NCBI GenBank assembly: GCA_021208685.1
Contig: JAJOJJ010000016.1
Location: 124,001 to 188,000, forward strand
Reading direction: 5' to 3'
DNA: 64,000 nt
Source: Saccharospirillaceae bacterium
Lineage (GTDB): Bacteria > Pseudomonadota > Gammaproteobacteria > Pseudomonadales > Oceanobacteraceae
Made by a program: the position numbers and the translations under genes. The notes under the pieces were generated by a model. That model saw nothing but the letters and a program-made list of their open reading frames with translations. It was not told where the DNA came from and searched no databases. Below are positions 1 through 8,439 of the stretch, piece by piece; position 1 is the stretch's first letter, and the number at the start of each line of letters is the position of its first letter.

Positions 1-336
1 GTTGCGCCCGCGCCCCACCCGCAGGAGCGCGCCGATGACCGGGCTGAACCGGCATTTACCTCACCGCCGCTGTTGCATCTGCCTGCCGGGACGATGGATG
101 CGATCAGCGAACAGCCGCTACAAAGCGCACCTTTCGATCCGCGTCTGCGCCGCCAGCTGAATGCGGTGCGCCGTGAGCGGGTGCCTCCGCCGCGTGATTT
201 TATTGAAGCCGGTGAGGCTGGCAGTCTTGCGCCGCAGCCGCTGCGGGTCGGCGACCATTGCTTTCTCTACCGTGAAAAAGATGCGCTGGATGAAGACAGC
301 TTTGACGTCTGGTCGCCAGTGCAATGCCCGCCCTGA
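1..336 (+). CDS. 3' end of an unrecognised protein gene
   Basis: The reading frame is open from the first base of the window and ends in TGA at 336, so this is the C-terminal part of a gene that starts upstream. About 111 residues are visible. They are rich in Pro and Arg at first and end in a small polar stretch with 'DSFDVWSPVQ'. I do not recognise the family. The frame upstream of the ORF-track start (a TTG) is also open, so that start should not be trusted. A strong bidirectional terminator follows directly and separates it from the convergent acyl-CoA synthetase gene. Confidence 0.6.
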   Translation, partial: VAPAPHPQERADDRAEPAFTSPPLLHLPAGTMDAISEQPLQSAPFDPRLRRQLNAVRRERVPPPRDFIEAGEAGSLAPQPLRVGDHCFLYREKDALDEDSFDVWSPVQCPP

Positions 337-345
337 GTGCATAAA

Positions 346-373
346 AAAACGGGCCTCAGCTGAGGCCCGTTTT
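346..373. terminator. Bidirectional Rho-independent terminator
   Basis: A perfect 28-base palindrome with arm AAAACGGGCCTCAG followed by its complement. It has an A run on one side and a T run on the other, so it can stop transcription from both convergent genes. Confidence 0.85.
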
Positions 374-395
374 CCGGTATTTACGGTTTACGGGA

Positions 396-2024
396 TCAGG
401 ACTCTTTGGCCTGAGCGCGCAGAATAAACTTCTGGATCTTTCCGGTGGAGGTTTTCGGCAACTCGCCAAATACCACGTGACGCGGGATTTTAAAGTGCGC
501 CATATTGGCCCGGCAGAAATCCATAATCGCCGCCGCGTCTTCTTCGGCACCCGGCTTCAGCTTTACGAAAGCACAGGGTGTTTCCCCCCATTTTTCATCC
601 GGCTTGGCCACCACGGCCGCTTCTTCCACATCCGGGTGACGGTAAAGAATGTCTTCGACTTCGATGGAGGAAATATTCTCACCACCGGAGATGATGATGT
701 CTTTCGAGCGGTCTTTGATCTCGATATAACCATCTTCGTGCCATACCGCCAGATCGCCGGTGTGGAACCAGTCACCGGCAAAGGCCTCTTCGCTGGCGCG
801 CGGGTTTTTCAGATAGCCTTTCATCACGATATTACCGCGGATGAAAATCTCACCGATGGTTTCGCCATCGCGGGCCACCGGTTGCAGGTTATCCGGATCA
901 GCAACCATCAGATCCTGCTGCATCGGGCTTTTTACCCCCTGACGGGCTTTCAGCGCGGCGCGCTCACCCGGGGTGCGGCTGTTCCAGGCATCGTCCCACT
1001 CGCACACGACACAGGGGCCGTAGGTTTCGGTCAGGCCGTATACGTGGGTCACTTTAAAGCCCATGGCTTCCATGCCTTCGATCACGGCCGCCGGAGGCGC
1101 TGCACCCGCGACCATGGCATTAACCTGATGTTCGATGCCTTCTTTCATCCCGGCGGGTGCATTGTTGAGCATGTTCAGCACAATCGGCGCGCCGCAGAAA
1201 TGCGATACTTTGTGCTCTTTAATGGCACCGTAAATGGCATCGGCGCGTACATGACGCAGAGAAACGCTGACCCCGGCGGCGGCGGCGAGCGTCCACGGGA
1301 AACACCAGCCATTGCAGTGGAACAGCGGCAGAATCCACAGATACACCGGGTGTTTGCCCATGTCCCAGGAAATAATATTGTTGGCGGCGTTCAGGTAGGC
1401 GCCACGGTGGTGATAGACCACGCCTTTCGGGTTGCCGGTGGTACCTGAGGTGTAGTTCAGGGTAATGGCCTGCCATTCGTTCTGTGGCAGATCCCAGACG
1501 AAATCCGGGTCGGCTTTGGCCAGCAGTTGCTCGTAGGTCTGTTCACCGAGCAGCTCGCCGCCGTCGAAGTACGGATCATCAACGGCGATGATCAGCGGTT
1601 TAACCGCCAGTAATTTCAGGGCTTTGCTGGCGACGTCGCTGAATTCGCGGTCGACAAACAGAATGCGGGTTTCGGCGTGCTGCAGAATAAAGGCAATGGC
1701 CTCGGCATCCAGACGGGTGTTGATGGCATTCAGTACGGCTCCGCTCATCGGCACACCAAAATGCGCTTCAAACATCGGGGGAATATTGGCACACAGGAAC
1801 GACACGGTCTCACCGTGCTGAATCCCCAGCGACTTAAGGCCAGAGGCCAGACGCACGCAGCGCTCGTAGGTTTCCCCCCAGGTGTAGGTGGTGTCCTGAT
1901 GAATCTGGGCGGTACGCTGCGGGTAAACAAAAGCCGCTCGCTGCAGATAGCTGATCGGTGATAAGGCGGTGTAGTTGGCCGGATTGGTGTCCAGACCCAT
2001 TTCATAAATGTTGTAGTGCTGCAT
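396..2024 (-). CDS. AMP-forming acyl-CoA synthetase
   Basis: A member of the ANL adenylate-forming superfamily that activates a carboxylic acid to acyl-AMP and then to the CoA thioester. The P-loop-like motif '[11 protein letters not shown]' lies near residue 190, 'YGLTET' is in the middle, 'WFHTGD' and 'KDIIISGGENIS' follow, and the C-terminal catalytic lysine motif 'KTSTGKIQK' is present. At about 542 residues it is full length. The N-terminal 'NPANYTALSPISYLQRAA' resembles the group containing methylmercaptopropionate- and medium-chain-acid ligases, but the substrate cannot be read from sequence. The ATG at 2024 is preferred because GGGGG lies just upstream. The ORF-track GTG at 2063 adds 13 residues unlike the family. 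It is monocistronic and ends at the shared terminator. Confidence 0.88.
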   Translation of the reverse strand: MQHYNIYEMGLDTNPANYTALSPISYLQRAAFVYPQRTAQIHQDTTYTWGETYERCVRLASGLKSLGIQHGETVSFLCANIPPMFEAHFGVPMSGAVLNAINTRLDAEAIAFILQHAETRILFVDREFSDVASKALKLLAVKPLIIAVDDPYFDGGELLGEQTYEQLLAKADPDFVWDLPQNEWQAITLNYTSGTTGNPKGVVYHHRGAYLNAANNIISWDMGKHPVYLWILPLFHCNGWCFPWTLAAAAGVSVSLRHVRADAIYGAIKEHKVSHFCGAPIVLNMLNNAPAGMKEGIEHQVNAMVAGAAPPAAVIEGMEAMGFKVTHVYGLTETYGPCVVCEWDDAWNSRTPGERAALKARQGVKSPMQQDLMVADPDNLQPVARDGETIGEIFIRGNIVMKGYLKNPRASEEAFAGDWFHTGDLAVWHEDGYIEIKDRSKDIIISGGENISSIEVEDILYRHPDVEEAAVVAKPDEKWGETPCAFVKLKPGAEEDAAAIMDFCRANMAHFKIPRHVVFGELPKTSTGKIQKFILRAQAKES

Positions 2025-2253
2025 ACAGCCCCCGGATAAGCAATGAATGCCGGCGACTGGCACACCTGAGTGCGTTGCGCACGCGATTAGCGCAGTGCCG
2101 GAGAAAGGGGGGCATTAAAAGCCCGCACTCACTGAGTGTGAATGCGACATAGGTATAAACGACTAAGTAGAAATACGGTCTGCATGACGCAGCAACAGAG
2201 CTGTGCCGCCGAACGCTGAACGGGCCCTGCGGCGACGCGTCAGTGACGGATGA

Positions 2254-2604
2254 TTACTGCGGCATTTTCTGTTTGATTCGGCCCAGGAAAAAGTCTTTTA
2301 ACATTACCCAGTCGCCCATAAAGCTCCACAGCGGGTACTTAAATGTCGCCGGTTTATTGTGTTCAAAGAAGAAATGACCGATCCAGGCCTGACCATAACC
2401 GGCAACCAGTGCCAGCGGCAGCAGTGCATACTGACCGCTCCACAGGGCGTAGATCAGAATGCTGAGCGCACTCAGGCTGCCGGTGTAATGCAGTACCCGG
2501 CACACCGGATTGGAATGTTCGCCCAGATAGTAAGGATAAAACTCGGCGAAGCTTTTGAATTCTGGCACTTGCCCGGTGTGAGTTGAGGAGTTCGGATGGC
2601 TCAT
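2254..2604 (-). CDS. DUF962 / Mpo1-like membrane protein
   Basis: A 116-residue protein with two hydrophobic segments (about residues 43-58 and 60-75) and the two histidine-containing signatures of DUF962: 'EHSNPVCRVLHY' and 'GHFFFEHNKPATF'. The family includes yeast Mpo1, an Fe(II)-dependent dioxygenase acting in 2-hydroxy fatty acid breakdown, so a lipid oxidation role is possible but is only inferred for the bacterial homologue. The ATG is preceded by AAGGCAGG at good spacing. It is divergent from the AraC regulator gene, with about 150 bases between the starts. Confidence 0.8.
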   Translation of the reverse strand: MSHPNSSTHTGQVPEFKSFAEFYPYYLGEHSNPVCRVLHYTGSLSALSILIYALWSGQYALLPLALVAGYGQAWIGHFFFEHNKPATFKYPLWSFMGDWVMLKDFFLGRIKQKMPQ

Positions 2605-2753
2605 GGTTGCCTGCCTTGCCGGATGGCTGCTGTCAGTTGTTTTTGTTATGAGGTGTTTTATTCGTGTTCAACATACGTCAGTGTGGCAAAAGCCGATTGG
2701 CTTTTCGGGTCAGATTATTATCATCATGGGTCATTTGGTGACGGAGTGGCTCC

Positions 2754-3782
2754 GTGTCTTCAACCATCGTGTACGCAACAGCGCCGCTGGCAACCACCTC
2801 CAGCGCCTGGGTGCGGTTATTGTTACAGGGCGCGGAACGCTTTGGCCTGAGCAGCACAGCGCTGTGTGAACAGGCCGGTATCGATGCCGGGGTATTGCAG
2901 CAGCCTCAGGGACGGATTCCTCAGACGCAGGTCACCGCGTTGTGGAGTGCGATCAGCGCGGCGTGCCCGGATGATGATCTGGCCCTGACGATTGGCCGTG
3001 ATATCCGTCTGGAACATGCACCGGTGATCAGCTTTGCCATGCAATCCAGCCGCACTCTGCGTGAAGCCCTGGAACGGCTGCTGCGCTTTCACCGCCTGAT
3101 TGGTGAGGCCATCGATCTGCCGCTGCAGGAAACTGCCCAAGGTGTACGTATCCGCTTTCACGCCCGCCAGCCAGTGCCGCTGTTGTCATTGCATACTGCC
3201 ATGGTGGCGCTGGTGGCCATGGCACGCTGGCTGACGCGGCAGCCGGTGAGGCCGCTGACCGTCACATTACGCCGCTCTCCTCCTGCACACCCCGAACACT
3301 GGCAGCAGTACTTCGCCTGCCCGGTGCAGTTCTCGGCGTCACAGAACAGCATTGAATTCAGCCATGAACTGCTTGCTATCGCCGTTGCCGGAGCGAACCC
3401 TCAGCAGGCGGCGGCGCAGGATCTGGCGGCGCGTCATGCGCTGCAACAGCTGAATGAGCAGCAGGCGCTGGCTCACGTGCGTTACTGGATTGAGCAATCG
3501 TTACTGTTGGGGGAGCCCGACCGCGCCTGGGTAGCCGGTTGTCTGGGGTTAAGCATCAGTACCTTACAGCGCCGTCTGCGGGCGCACGGGGTGACGTTTA
3601 AACAATTGCTGGAAGATGTCCGCCGTGAACAGGCCTTGCAGTTGTTGCAGCAGGGTGTGGCGTTGCCGGAAATCGCCCTGCGTCTCGGTTATCAGGAGCA
3701 GAGCAACTTTCAGCGGGCGTTTAAGCGCTGGTTTGATCAAACGCCGGGGCGCGTGAGGAATGAACGCCGGGAAAACAACTGA
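2754..3782 (+). CDS. AraC-family transcriptional regulator with OruR/ArgR-type N-terminal domain
   Basis: A 342-residue regulator. The N-terminal ~200 residues match the 'arabinose-binding domain of AraC type' group (also seen in OruR), which senses an unknown ligand. The C-terminal ~90 residues form the double helix-turn-helix, seen in 'LGLSISTLQRRLRAHG' and 'LGYQEQSNFQRAFKRWF'. The GTG start is supported by GGAG seven bases upstream. It is divergent from the DUF962 gene, so it may control that gene, itself, or the lipoprotein genes downstream. No ligand can be named. Confidence 0.85.
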   Translation: MSSTIVYATAPLATTSSAWVRLLLQGAERFGLSSTALCEQAGIDAGVLQQPQGRIPQTQVTALWSAISAACPDDDLALTIGRDIRLEHAPVISFAMQSSRTLREALERLLRFHRLIGEAIDLPLQETAQGVRIRFHARQPVPLLSLHTAMVALVAMARWLTRQPVRPLTVTLRRSPPAHPEHWQQYFACPVQFSASQNSIEFSHELLAIAVAGANPQQAAAQDLAARHALQQLNEQQALAHVRYWIEQSLLLGEPDRAWVAGCLGLSISTLQRRLRAHGVTFKQLLEDVRREQALQLLQQGVALPEIALRLGYQEQSNFQRAFKRWFDQTPGRVRNERRENN

Positions 3783-3867
3783 TAATACATTTCATATTTG
3801 CGAATAGTTCTTGTTTCGTATATTGTCCGCCGCCTTTGATATTGATTCGTATTAACGGGTGGCTTTT

Positions 3868-5388
3868 ATGCAACGCTTTCTTCTGCCGGTTTTACCGGTT
3901 GTGTTTCTGTTGGGTTGTGGTGCGGATGACGACCGTGCGCCCGACATCACCGCACCACAGATCAACGGACAATTTTCCACCGAGCCGGCGATCGTCCAGA
4001 GCCGTCTGCTGACCTTGACGGGCAGCGTCAGTGATGACCGTAAGCTGGCCAGCGTAGAGATTATCAGCGGCGAACAAACCCTGAACGCTGATCTGCAACT
4101 GGCCGACGATGGCCGCAGTGGTCAGTTCAGTGCGGCACTCAGGCTGAGCGGCGGTCTGAATGCCTTTCAGATCGTGGTAAGCGACGCCGCCGGCAACCAG
4201 AGCCGTGCAAGCCATCAGGCGTACTTCGGTAAGCGGGTAACGGCTGGCGGCGCGCACTCCGGTGCGATTGTTGAAGGCAAAACCTATGTCTGGGGCCGCA
4301 ACAACAAAGGCCAGCTGGGACTGGGCATGACCAGCAAACTGGCCAGTGATGAATCGCATCCGGTAACGCCGGTTCTGCTGCCAGCCAGCAAAACATTCGT
4401 GTCGCTGGCGTTTAACCAGAACGCCTCGCTGGCGCTGGCCGCGGATGGCACGGTCTGGAGCTGGGGCGATGGCAGCAATGGTCAGCTCGGGCTGGGCAGT
4501 GCCGGAGCCGAAACCCCGGATACCAGCACCCGCATGACGCCGGTGCAGGTGCCGGGCATCACGGATGCGGTGTCTGTTGTGCGTGGCTATGGCCACTCAC
4601 TGGTGCTGCATAACGACGGTACCGTCTCTGCGTTTGGCAGCAATAACCTTGGTCAGCTGGGGGATGGTTCTGCCCTTAACCGCGATTACCCGGTGCGCTT
4701 AACCCTGAGCGGGATTGTACAGATCGCCGCATCGTCCGGCAGTTCCTATGCGCTCGATGAACAGGGCGTCGTCTGGGGCTGGGGCGCGAATGACTACGCC
4801 AATCTGGGGTTAGCCTCTGAAGACACGGAGGTGCACAGCACCCCCGTTCAGATTCCGCTGCCGCAAGCGATTACTGCTGTAGCTGCTGGTCGTGATCATG
4901 TACTGGCGCTGGCGAAAAGTGGCCAGGTGTATGCGTGGGGTCTGAATTTCAGCAGTCAGGTGGGCTTATTCGTCAGTGAGCAATGGCCGGAAGTGGTGAC
5001 CAGTCCGCAGCTGTTGCCATGGTTCAGCGATGTGCAGGCGGTCTGGGCCAATGGCAATCAGAGTTTTGTGAAGCGCGCCGATGGCAAAGTGTATCCCTGG
5101 GGCCAAAACATGCTGGGTACGCTGGGCATTGAGCTGGATGACGATGTCGAAGCGCCGCTGAGCCCGATTCTGCAATTCGATAATGCTCTGGATCTGGGCA
5201 ATGGTGCGCTGCATACCGTTGGTCTGCGTGGTGATGGTCAGCTGTTCTCCTGGGGCTGGAGTTTTGAGGGCTCTTTGGGGGGCAGCGACCTGATTAATCT
5301 GTGGGGCTATCGCGTACCGGTGCTGGTCACCATCCCTGACGCTGCTGAAGCGAACACAACCACTGCGATGGTGACGGCAGCGCCATGA
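3868..5388 (+). CDS. RCC1-repeat outer lipoprotein
   Basis: A secreted lipoprotein of about 506 residues. It starts with a short signal peptide ending in the lipobox 'FLLGC'. An Ig-like stretch follows ('LLTLTGSVSDDRKLASVEI'), then a seven-bladed-propeller-type region of RCC1 repeats, each carrying a 'WGxNxxGQLGLG' signature ('VWGRNNKGQLGLG', 'SWGDGSNGQLGLG', 'AFGSNNLGQLGDG', 'GWGANDYANLGLA'). RCC1-type propellers are protein-interaction platforms. The ATG at 3868 is chosen because the ORF-track GTG at 3859 overlaps the ribosome-binding sequence. The stop overlaps the start of the next gene (ATGA), so the two are probably made together. Confidence 0.85.
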   Translation: MQRFLLPVLPVVFLLGCGADDDRAPDITAPQINGQFSTEPAIVQSRLLTLTGSVSDDRKLASVEIISGEQTLNADLQLADDGRSGQFSAALRLSGGLNAFQIVVSDAAGNQSRASHQAYFGKRVTAGGAHSGAIVEGKTYVWGRNNKGQLGLGMTSKLASDESHPVTPVLLPASKTFVSLAFNQNASLALAADGTVWSWGDGSNGQLGLGSAGAETPDTSTRMTPVQVPGITDAVSVVRGYGHSLVLHNDGTVSAFGSNNLGQLGDGSALNRDYPVRLTLSGIVQIAASSGSSYALDEQGVVWGWGANDYANLGLASEDTEVHSTPVQIPLPQAITAVAAGRDHVLALAKSGQVYAWGLNFSSQVGLFVSEQWPEVVTSPQLLPWFSDVQAVWANGNQSFVKRADGKVYPWGQNMLGTLGIELDDDVEAPLSPILQFDNALDLGNGALHTVGLRGDGQLFSWGWSFEGSLGGSDLINLWGYRVPVLVTIPDAAEANTTTAMVTAAP

Positions 5389-6719
5389 TCCGCACGGGTT
5401 ATTTACTGTTAACAACGCTGGTGCTGCTGGCTGGCTGTGGCGCCTCCGACCAATCCGGCTCTGACGCCGGACAACCCGCGCAGAAATGGCTGCCGGTGGG
5501 AGGCGCTGCCACGGTTGAATGGCAGGCCTCTCTGGGCTTTCTGCAGTTTATTCCGGGTCTGCCGCTGGAAGAGCTGGCGCAGGTATCGCGCGGTCGGGAG
5601 CTGTTTGTGGCGGACTGGGAAATGGCCCCCGGCGCCCGTCCGCAACTCGACGGACTGGGACCGCTGTTTGTCGCCGGAGCCTGCGATCTGTGTCACAGCG
5701 CCAATGGTCGTGCCGCCAGCCTGCTGGCTGACGGTCAGATCGGCAGTGGCTTGCTGTTTCGTCTGGGCGACGCCAGCGGCCAGCCTGATCCGCATCTGGG
5801 TGGCCAGTTGCAGCCATTCGCCACCGTCGGACGCGGTGAGGGGGATGTCAGCTGGCAGGATGACGGCTCCGGTAAGCCGCAGTTTGTGCTGAGCAATCCG
5901 AGCCATGCACTGGCGGCTGGTATTCACCTTGGGCCGCGCCTGTCGCCACAGCTGACCGGCGTCGGCTTGCTGAATCTGGTGCCGGAGGAGCAGATTCTGG
6001 CCTATGAAGATGAATCCGACCGTAACGCTGACGGCATTTCCGGTCGCGCGCACCGCCTGCAGCGTGAAGGACAGGACTGCATTGGCCGTTTTGGCTGGAA
6101 GGCGATGCAATGTTCGCTGCGCGGACAAAGCGCCGGTGCCCTGCAACAGGATATGGGTCTGACCAGTGTGGTGAATCCGCAGGAGCCGTGCACGGAGCAT
6201 CAGGATATCTGTGCCAGCCAGCCGTCCGGCGGTCATCCTGAAGTCAGCGAGGAGGCACTGGGTCAGATCAATGAGTTCCTCACCGTACTGGCGGTGTATG
6301 AGCGGCGCGTGAGCGATGACGCGGCCTTTGAGCGTGGAGCGACATTGTTTACCGAAACCGGCTGCGCGGCCTGTCACCGGCCAACATTAACAACCCGAGC
6401 GGACGCTGCGCTGGTGCCGCTGCGCGGCCAGACAATCTATGCCTATACCGATTTGCTGCTGCACGATATGGGCGAAGATCTGAGCGACGGCGTGGGCGAG
6501 GGGGATGCACAACCCCGTGAATGGCGCACCCCGCCACTGTGGGGGCTGGGTTTGCTGGAGGGTGATGGCGTCAGCCGCTTCCTGCACGATGGCCGGGCGC
6601 AAACCTTGCCGCAGGCGATTCTCTGGCATGGTGGTGAAGGTCTGGCAGCAAAACAGGCCTTTGAGCAGCTGAATCCGCAACAACAGTCTGACCTGCTCAG
6701 CTTCCTGCGTGCTATCTGA
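5385..6719 (+). CDS. Di-haem c-type oxidoreductase lipoprotein (DUF1111, peroxidase-like)
   Basis: A lipoprotein (signal peptide with 'LLAGC') of 444 residues with two c-type haem attachment sites: 'CDLCH' near residue 100 and 'CAACH' near residue 327. The long spacing, and motifs such as 'LTGVGLLNLVPEEQIL' and 'RTPPLWGLG', identify the DUF1111 'di-haem oxidoreductase, putative peroxidase' family, distant relatives of bacterial cytochrome c peroxidase and MauG. The substrate is unknown. It is translationally coupled to the RCC1 lipoprotein upstream (4-base overlap), which suggests a surface or periplasmic pair. Confidence 0.85.
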   Translation: MIRTGYLLLTTLVLLAGCGASDQSGSDAGQPAQKWLPVGGAATVEWQASLGFLQFIPGLPLEELAQVSRGRELFVADWEMAPGARPQLDGLGPLFVAGACDLCHSANGRAASLLADGQIGSGLLFRLGDASGQPDPHLGGQLQPFATVGRGEGDVSWQDDGSGKPQFVLSNPSHALAAGIHLGPRLSPQLTGVGLLNLVPEEQILAYEDESDRNADGISGRAHRLQREGQDCIGRFGWKAMQCSLRGQSAGALQQDMGLTSVVNPQEPCTEHQDICASQPSGGHPEVSEEALGQINEFLTVLAVYERRVSDDAAFERGATLFTETGCAACHRPTLTTRADAALVPLRGQTIYAYTDLLLHDMGEDLSDGVGEGDAQPREWRTPPLWGLGLLEGDGVSRFLHDGRAQTLPQAILWHGGEGLAAKQAFEQLNPQQQSDLLSFLRAI

Positions 6720-7153
6720 TACGTTAACCGTGAGATACAGGGCGGAGGTTATGGAAAACGTCCGCTTGCTCCTTCCGCTCTGGCTGTCTGCCGGGCTCTG
6801 ACATCGTTGTATCATCGTTCGCTGCTTGATAGGCGGCGGCTTTTCTCATGCTAATGGGCGGTTTTTACAGCCCGTCATTCATTGCCATACTGTTTTAACG
6901 GGCCTTATATATAACGCTCAGTGTGATTGCGTATCGCGCCGATGGCGTAAAAACCAGTACTGATTGCACAAATAACCTGTGAATTTGCCGGTATGGCCTG
7001 AGTGGACAGACATAAAACCGATGTGTCTTCCCAAGAGGACAAAAGCGGATCGGCATTGCAGCATAACCACGCGGGTTTTCTGATAGGCTAGGGTTATAAC
7101 AACCAGAATGTTCTCACTGTCACCCGCTGGTGGCAGTCACGGAGGGACGAACC
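6720..7153. other. Intergenic region without a recognised gene
   Basis: 434 bases between the di-haem protein and the PHB depolymerase. There is no convincing terminator. A 16-codon frame at 6751 follows GGAGG but at only two bases spacing, so I do not call it. The right part must hold the promoter of the depolymerase gene. No clear consensus promoter was found. Confidence 0.5.
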
Positions 7154-8374
7154 ATGCTCTACAAAATAAATGCCCAGATCATGGATGCCATGCGCCCGGT
7201 GCATGTGCTTGCACGGCATACGCGCAATATGTTTTATCAGCCCTGGAATCCGCTGAATTACGGCATCTTTTTCCGAACCGTTCGAGCCACGATGGAGCTG
7301 ACCGAACGGCTGACCGATTACTACGAACAGCCGGAGTGGGATCTGGACACCACGGAAATCGACGGCCGCACCATCGGCATCGAATACAAAACCGTCGTTG
7401 AAAAACCCTACTGCAATCTGCTGCATTTCCGCCGCCGTACGCGTGGCCTGGATCAGCCTAAGGTGTTGCTGCTGGCACCGTTATCCGGTCACTTTGCGAC
7501 CTTGCTGCGTGGCACTGTGCGGGAGTTTTTACCAGATCACGAGGTGTACATTACCGATTGGCGTAATGCCCGCGATGTGCCCATGAGTGATGGCAGTTTC
7601 CGCTTTGATGATTACGTTGAATACTTAATCGAATTTATGGAAAAACTGGGCCCGGATACCCACGTTCTGGCGGTGTGCCAGCCGTGTGTACCGGCGCTGG
7701 TGGCCGCCGCGTATATGGCAATGCATAACAATCCTAACCTGCCGAAAAGCATGAGTCTGATGGGTGGCCCGGTGGATACCCGCATCAATCCGACCGACGT
7801 TAATGATTATGCATCCGGCCGTGATCTGGAATGGTTTGAAGATAATGTCATCTGCCGTGTACCGCCGGGTTTTAAAGGCCGTGGCCAGCTGGTGTATCCG
7901 GGTTTTATCCAGCTCACCGGTTTTATGTCGATGAATATGGATTCGCACGTCAGCAAACACTTCAAATTTTTCAGTGATCTGGTGAAAGGGGATGGCGAGA
8001 GCGCAGAAGCGCACCGGCAGTTTTATAACGAATATCTGGCGGTGATGGATATGCCTGCACAGTATTACCTCGACACCATTCGCCGGGTCTTTCTGGAGCA
8101 TCAGCTGCCGAAAGGCGAGCTGGAATTCCGCGGTGAAAAAGTCGATCTTAAAGCCATTAAGTCTATGGCCTTAATGACCATCGAGGGAGAGCTGGACGAT
8201 ATTACCGGACGTGGCCAGACATCCTGTGCCCTTGAGTTATGTGCCGGTATCGCCAAAAGTAAAAAACAGCATCTGGAAGAAGAAGGTGTCGGTCATTATG
8301 GTATTTTTAATGGCCGCAAATTCCGCGAAAGCATTGCCCCTAAAGTAAAAGCGTTTATGCAAAAACACGCCTGA
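7154..8374 (+). CDS. phaZ: Intracellular polyhydroxybutyrate depolymerase
   Basis: An alpha/beta-hydrolase of 406 residues that breaks down stored polyhydroxyalkanoate granules to hydroxybutyrate oligomers. It shows the intracellular PhaZ pattern: N-terminal 'NPLNYGIFFRTVRATMELTERLT', a nucleophile elbow with Cys instead of Ser ('LAVCQPCVPAL', near residue 175), an Asp in 'TIEGELDDITG', and a His in 'GVGHYGIFNGRKFR'. The start at 7154 is chosen because GGAGGGAC lies eight bases upstream, and because the ORF-track GTG at 7130 lacks a binding site. It is a single gene followed by a terminator. The thiolase near 31 kb could belong to the same storage metabolism. Confidence 0.9.
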   Translation: MLYKINAQIMDAMRPVHVLARHTRNMFYQPWNPLNYGIFFRTVRATMELTERLTDYYEQPEWDLDTTEIDGRTIGIEYKTVVEKPYCNLLHFRRRTRGLDQPKVLLLAPLSGHFATLLRGTVREFLPDHEVYITDWRNARDVPMSDGSFRFDDYVEYLIEFMEKLGPDTHVLAVCQPCVPALVAAAYMAMHNNPNLPKSMSLMGGPVDTRINPTDVNDYASGRDLEWFEDNVICRVPPGFKGRGQLVYPGFIQLTGFMSMNMDSHVSKHFKFFSDLVKGDGESAEAHRQFYNEYLAVMDMPAQYYLDTIRRVFLEHQLPKGELEFRGEKVDLKAIKSMALMTIEGELDDITGRGQTSCALELCAGIAKSKKQHLEEEGVGHYGIFNGRKFRESIAPKVKAFMQKHA

Positions 8375-8387
8375 AGGTTTTACGGAT

Positions 8388-8427
8388 AAAAAAAGCGGCC
8401 TTTGTGATGAACAAAGGCCGCTTTTTT
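8388..8427. terminator. Bidirectional Rho-independent terminator
   Basis: The stem GCGGCCTTTGT / ACAAAGGCCGC with loop GATGA is flanked by an A run and a T run, between the convergent phaZ and histidine kinase genes. Confidence 0.9.
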
Positions 8428-8439
8428 ATGCGCAGTCTT

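Noticed and set aside
477-1448. 323-codon plus-strand ORF
   Set aside because: It lies antisense to the acyl-CoA synthetase gene, has no binding site or family features, and is a GC-codon shadow.
3892-4596. 234-codon minus-strand ORF
   Set aside because: Antisense to the RCC1-repeat gene. Its repeats mirror the real protein repeats.
5409-6377. 322-codon minus-strand ORF
   Set aside because: Antisense shadow of the di-haem protein, whose two CxxCH sites and lipobox establish the real frame.
5385-6719. MauG for the amine dehydrogenase
   Set aside because: Two haems and distant relation, but the sequence fits DUF1111, it is a lipoprotein, and it lies 36 kb from the cluster beside an RCC1 gene.
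6751-6801. 16-codon leader peptide behind GGAGG
   Set aside because: Only two bases separate the site from ATG, and no attenuator structure or amino acid run follows.
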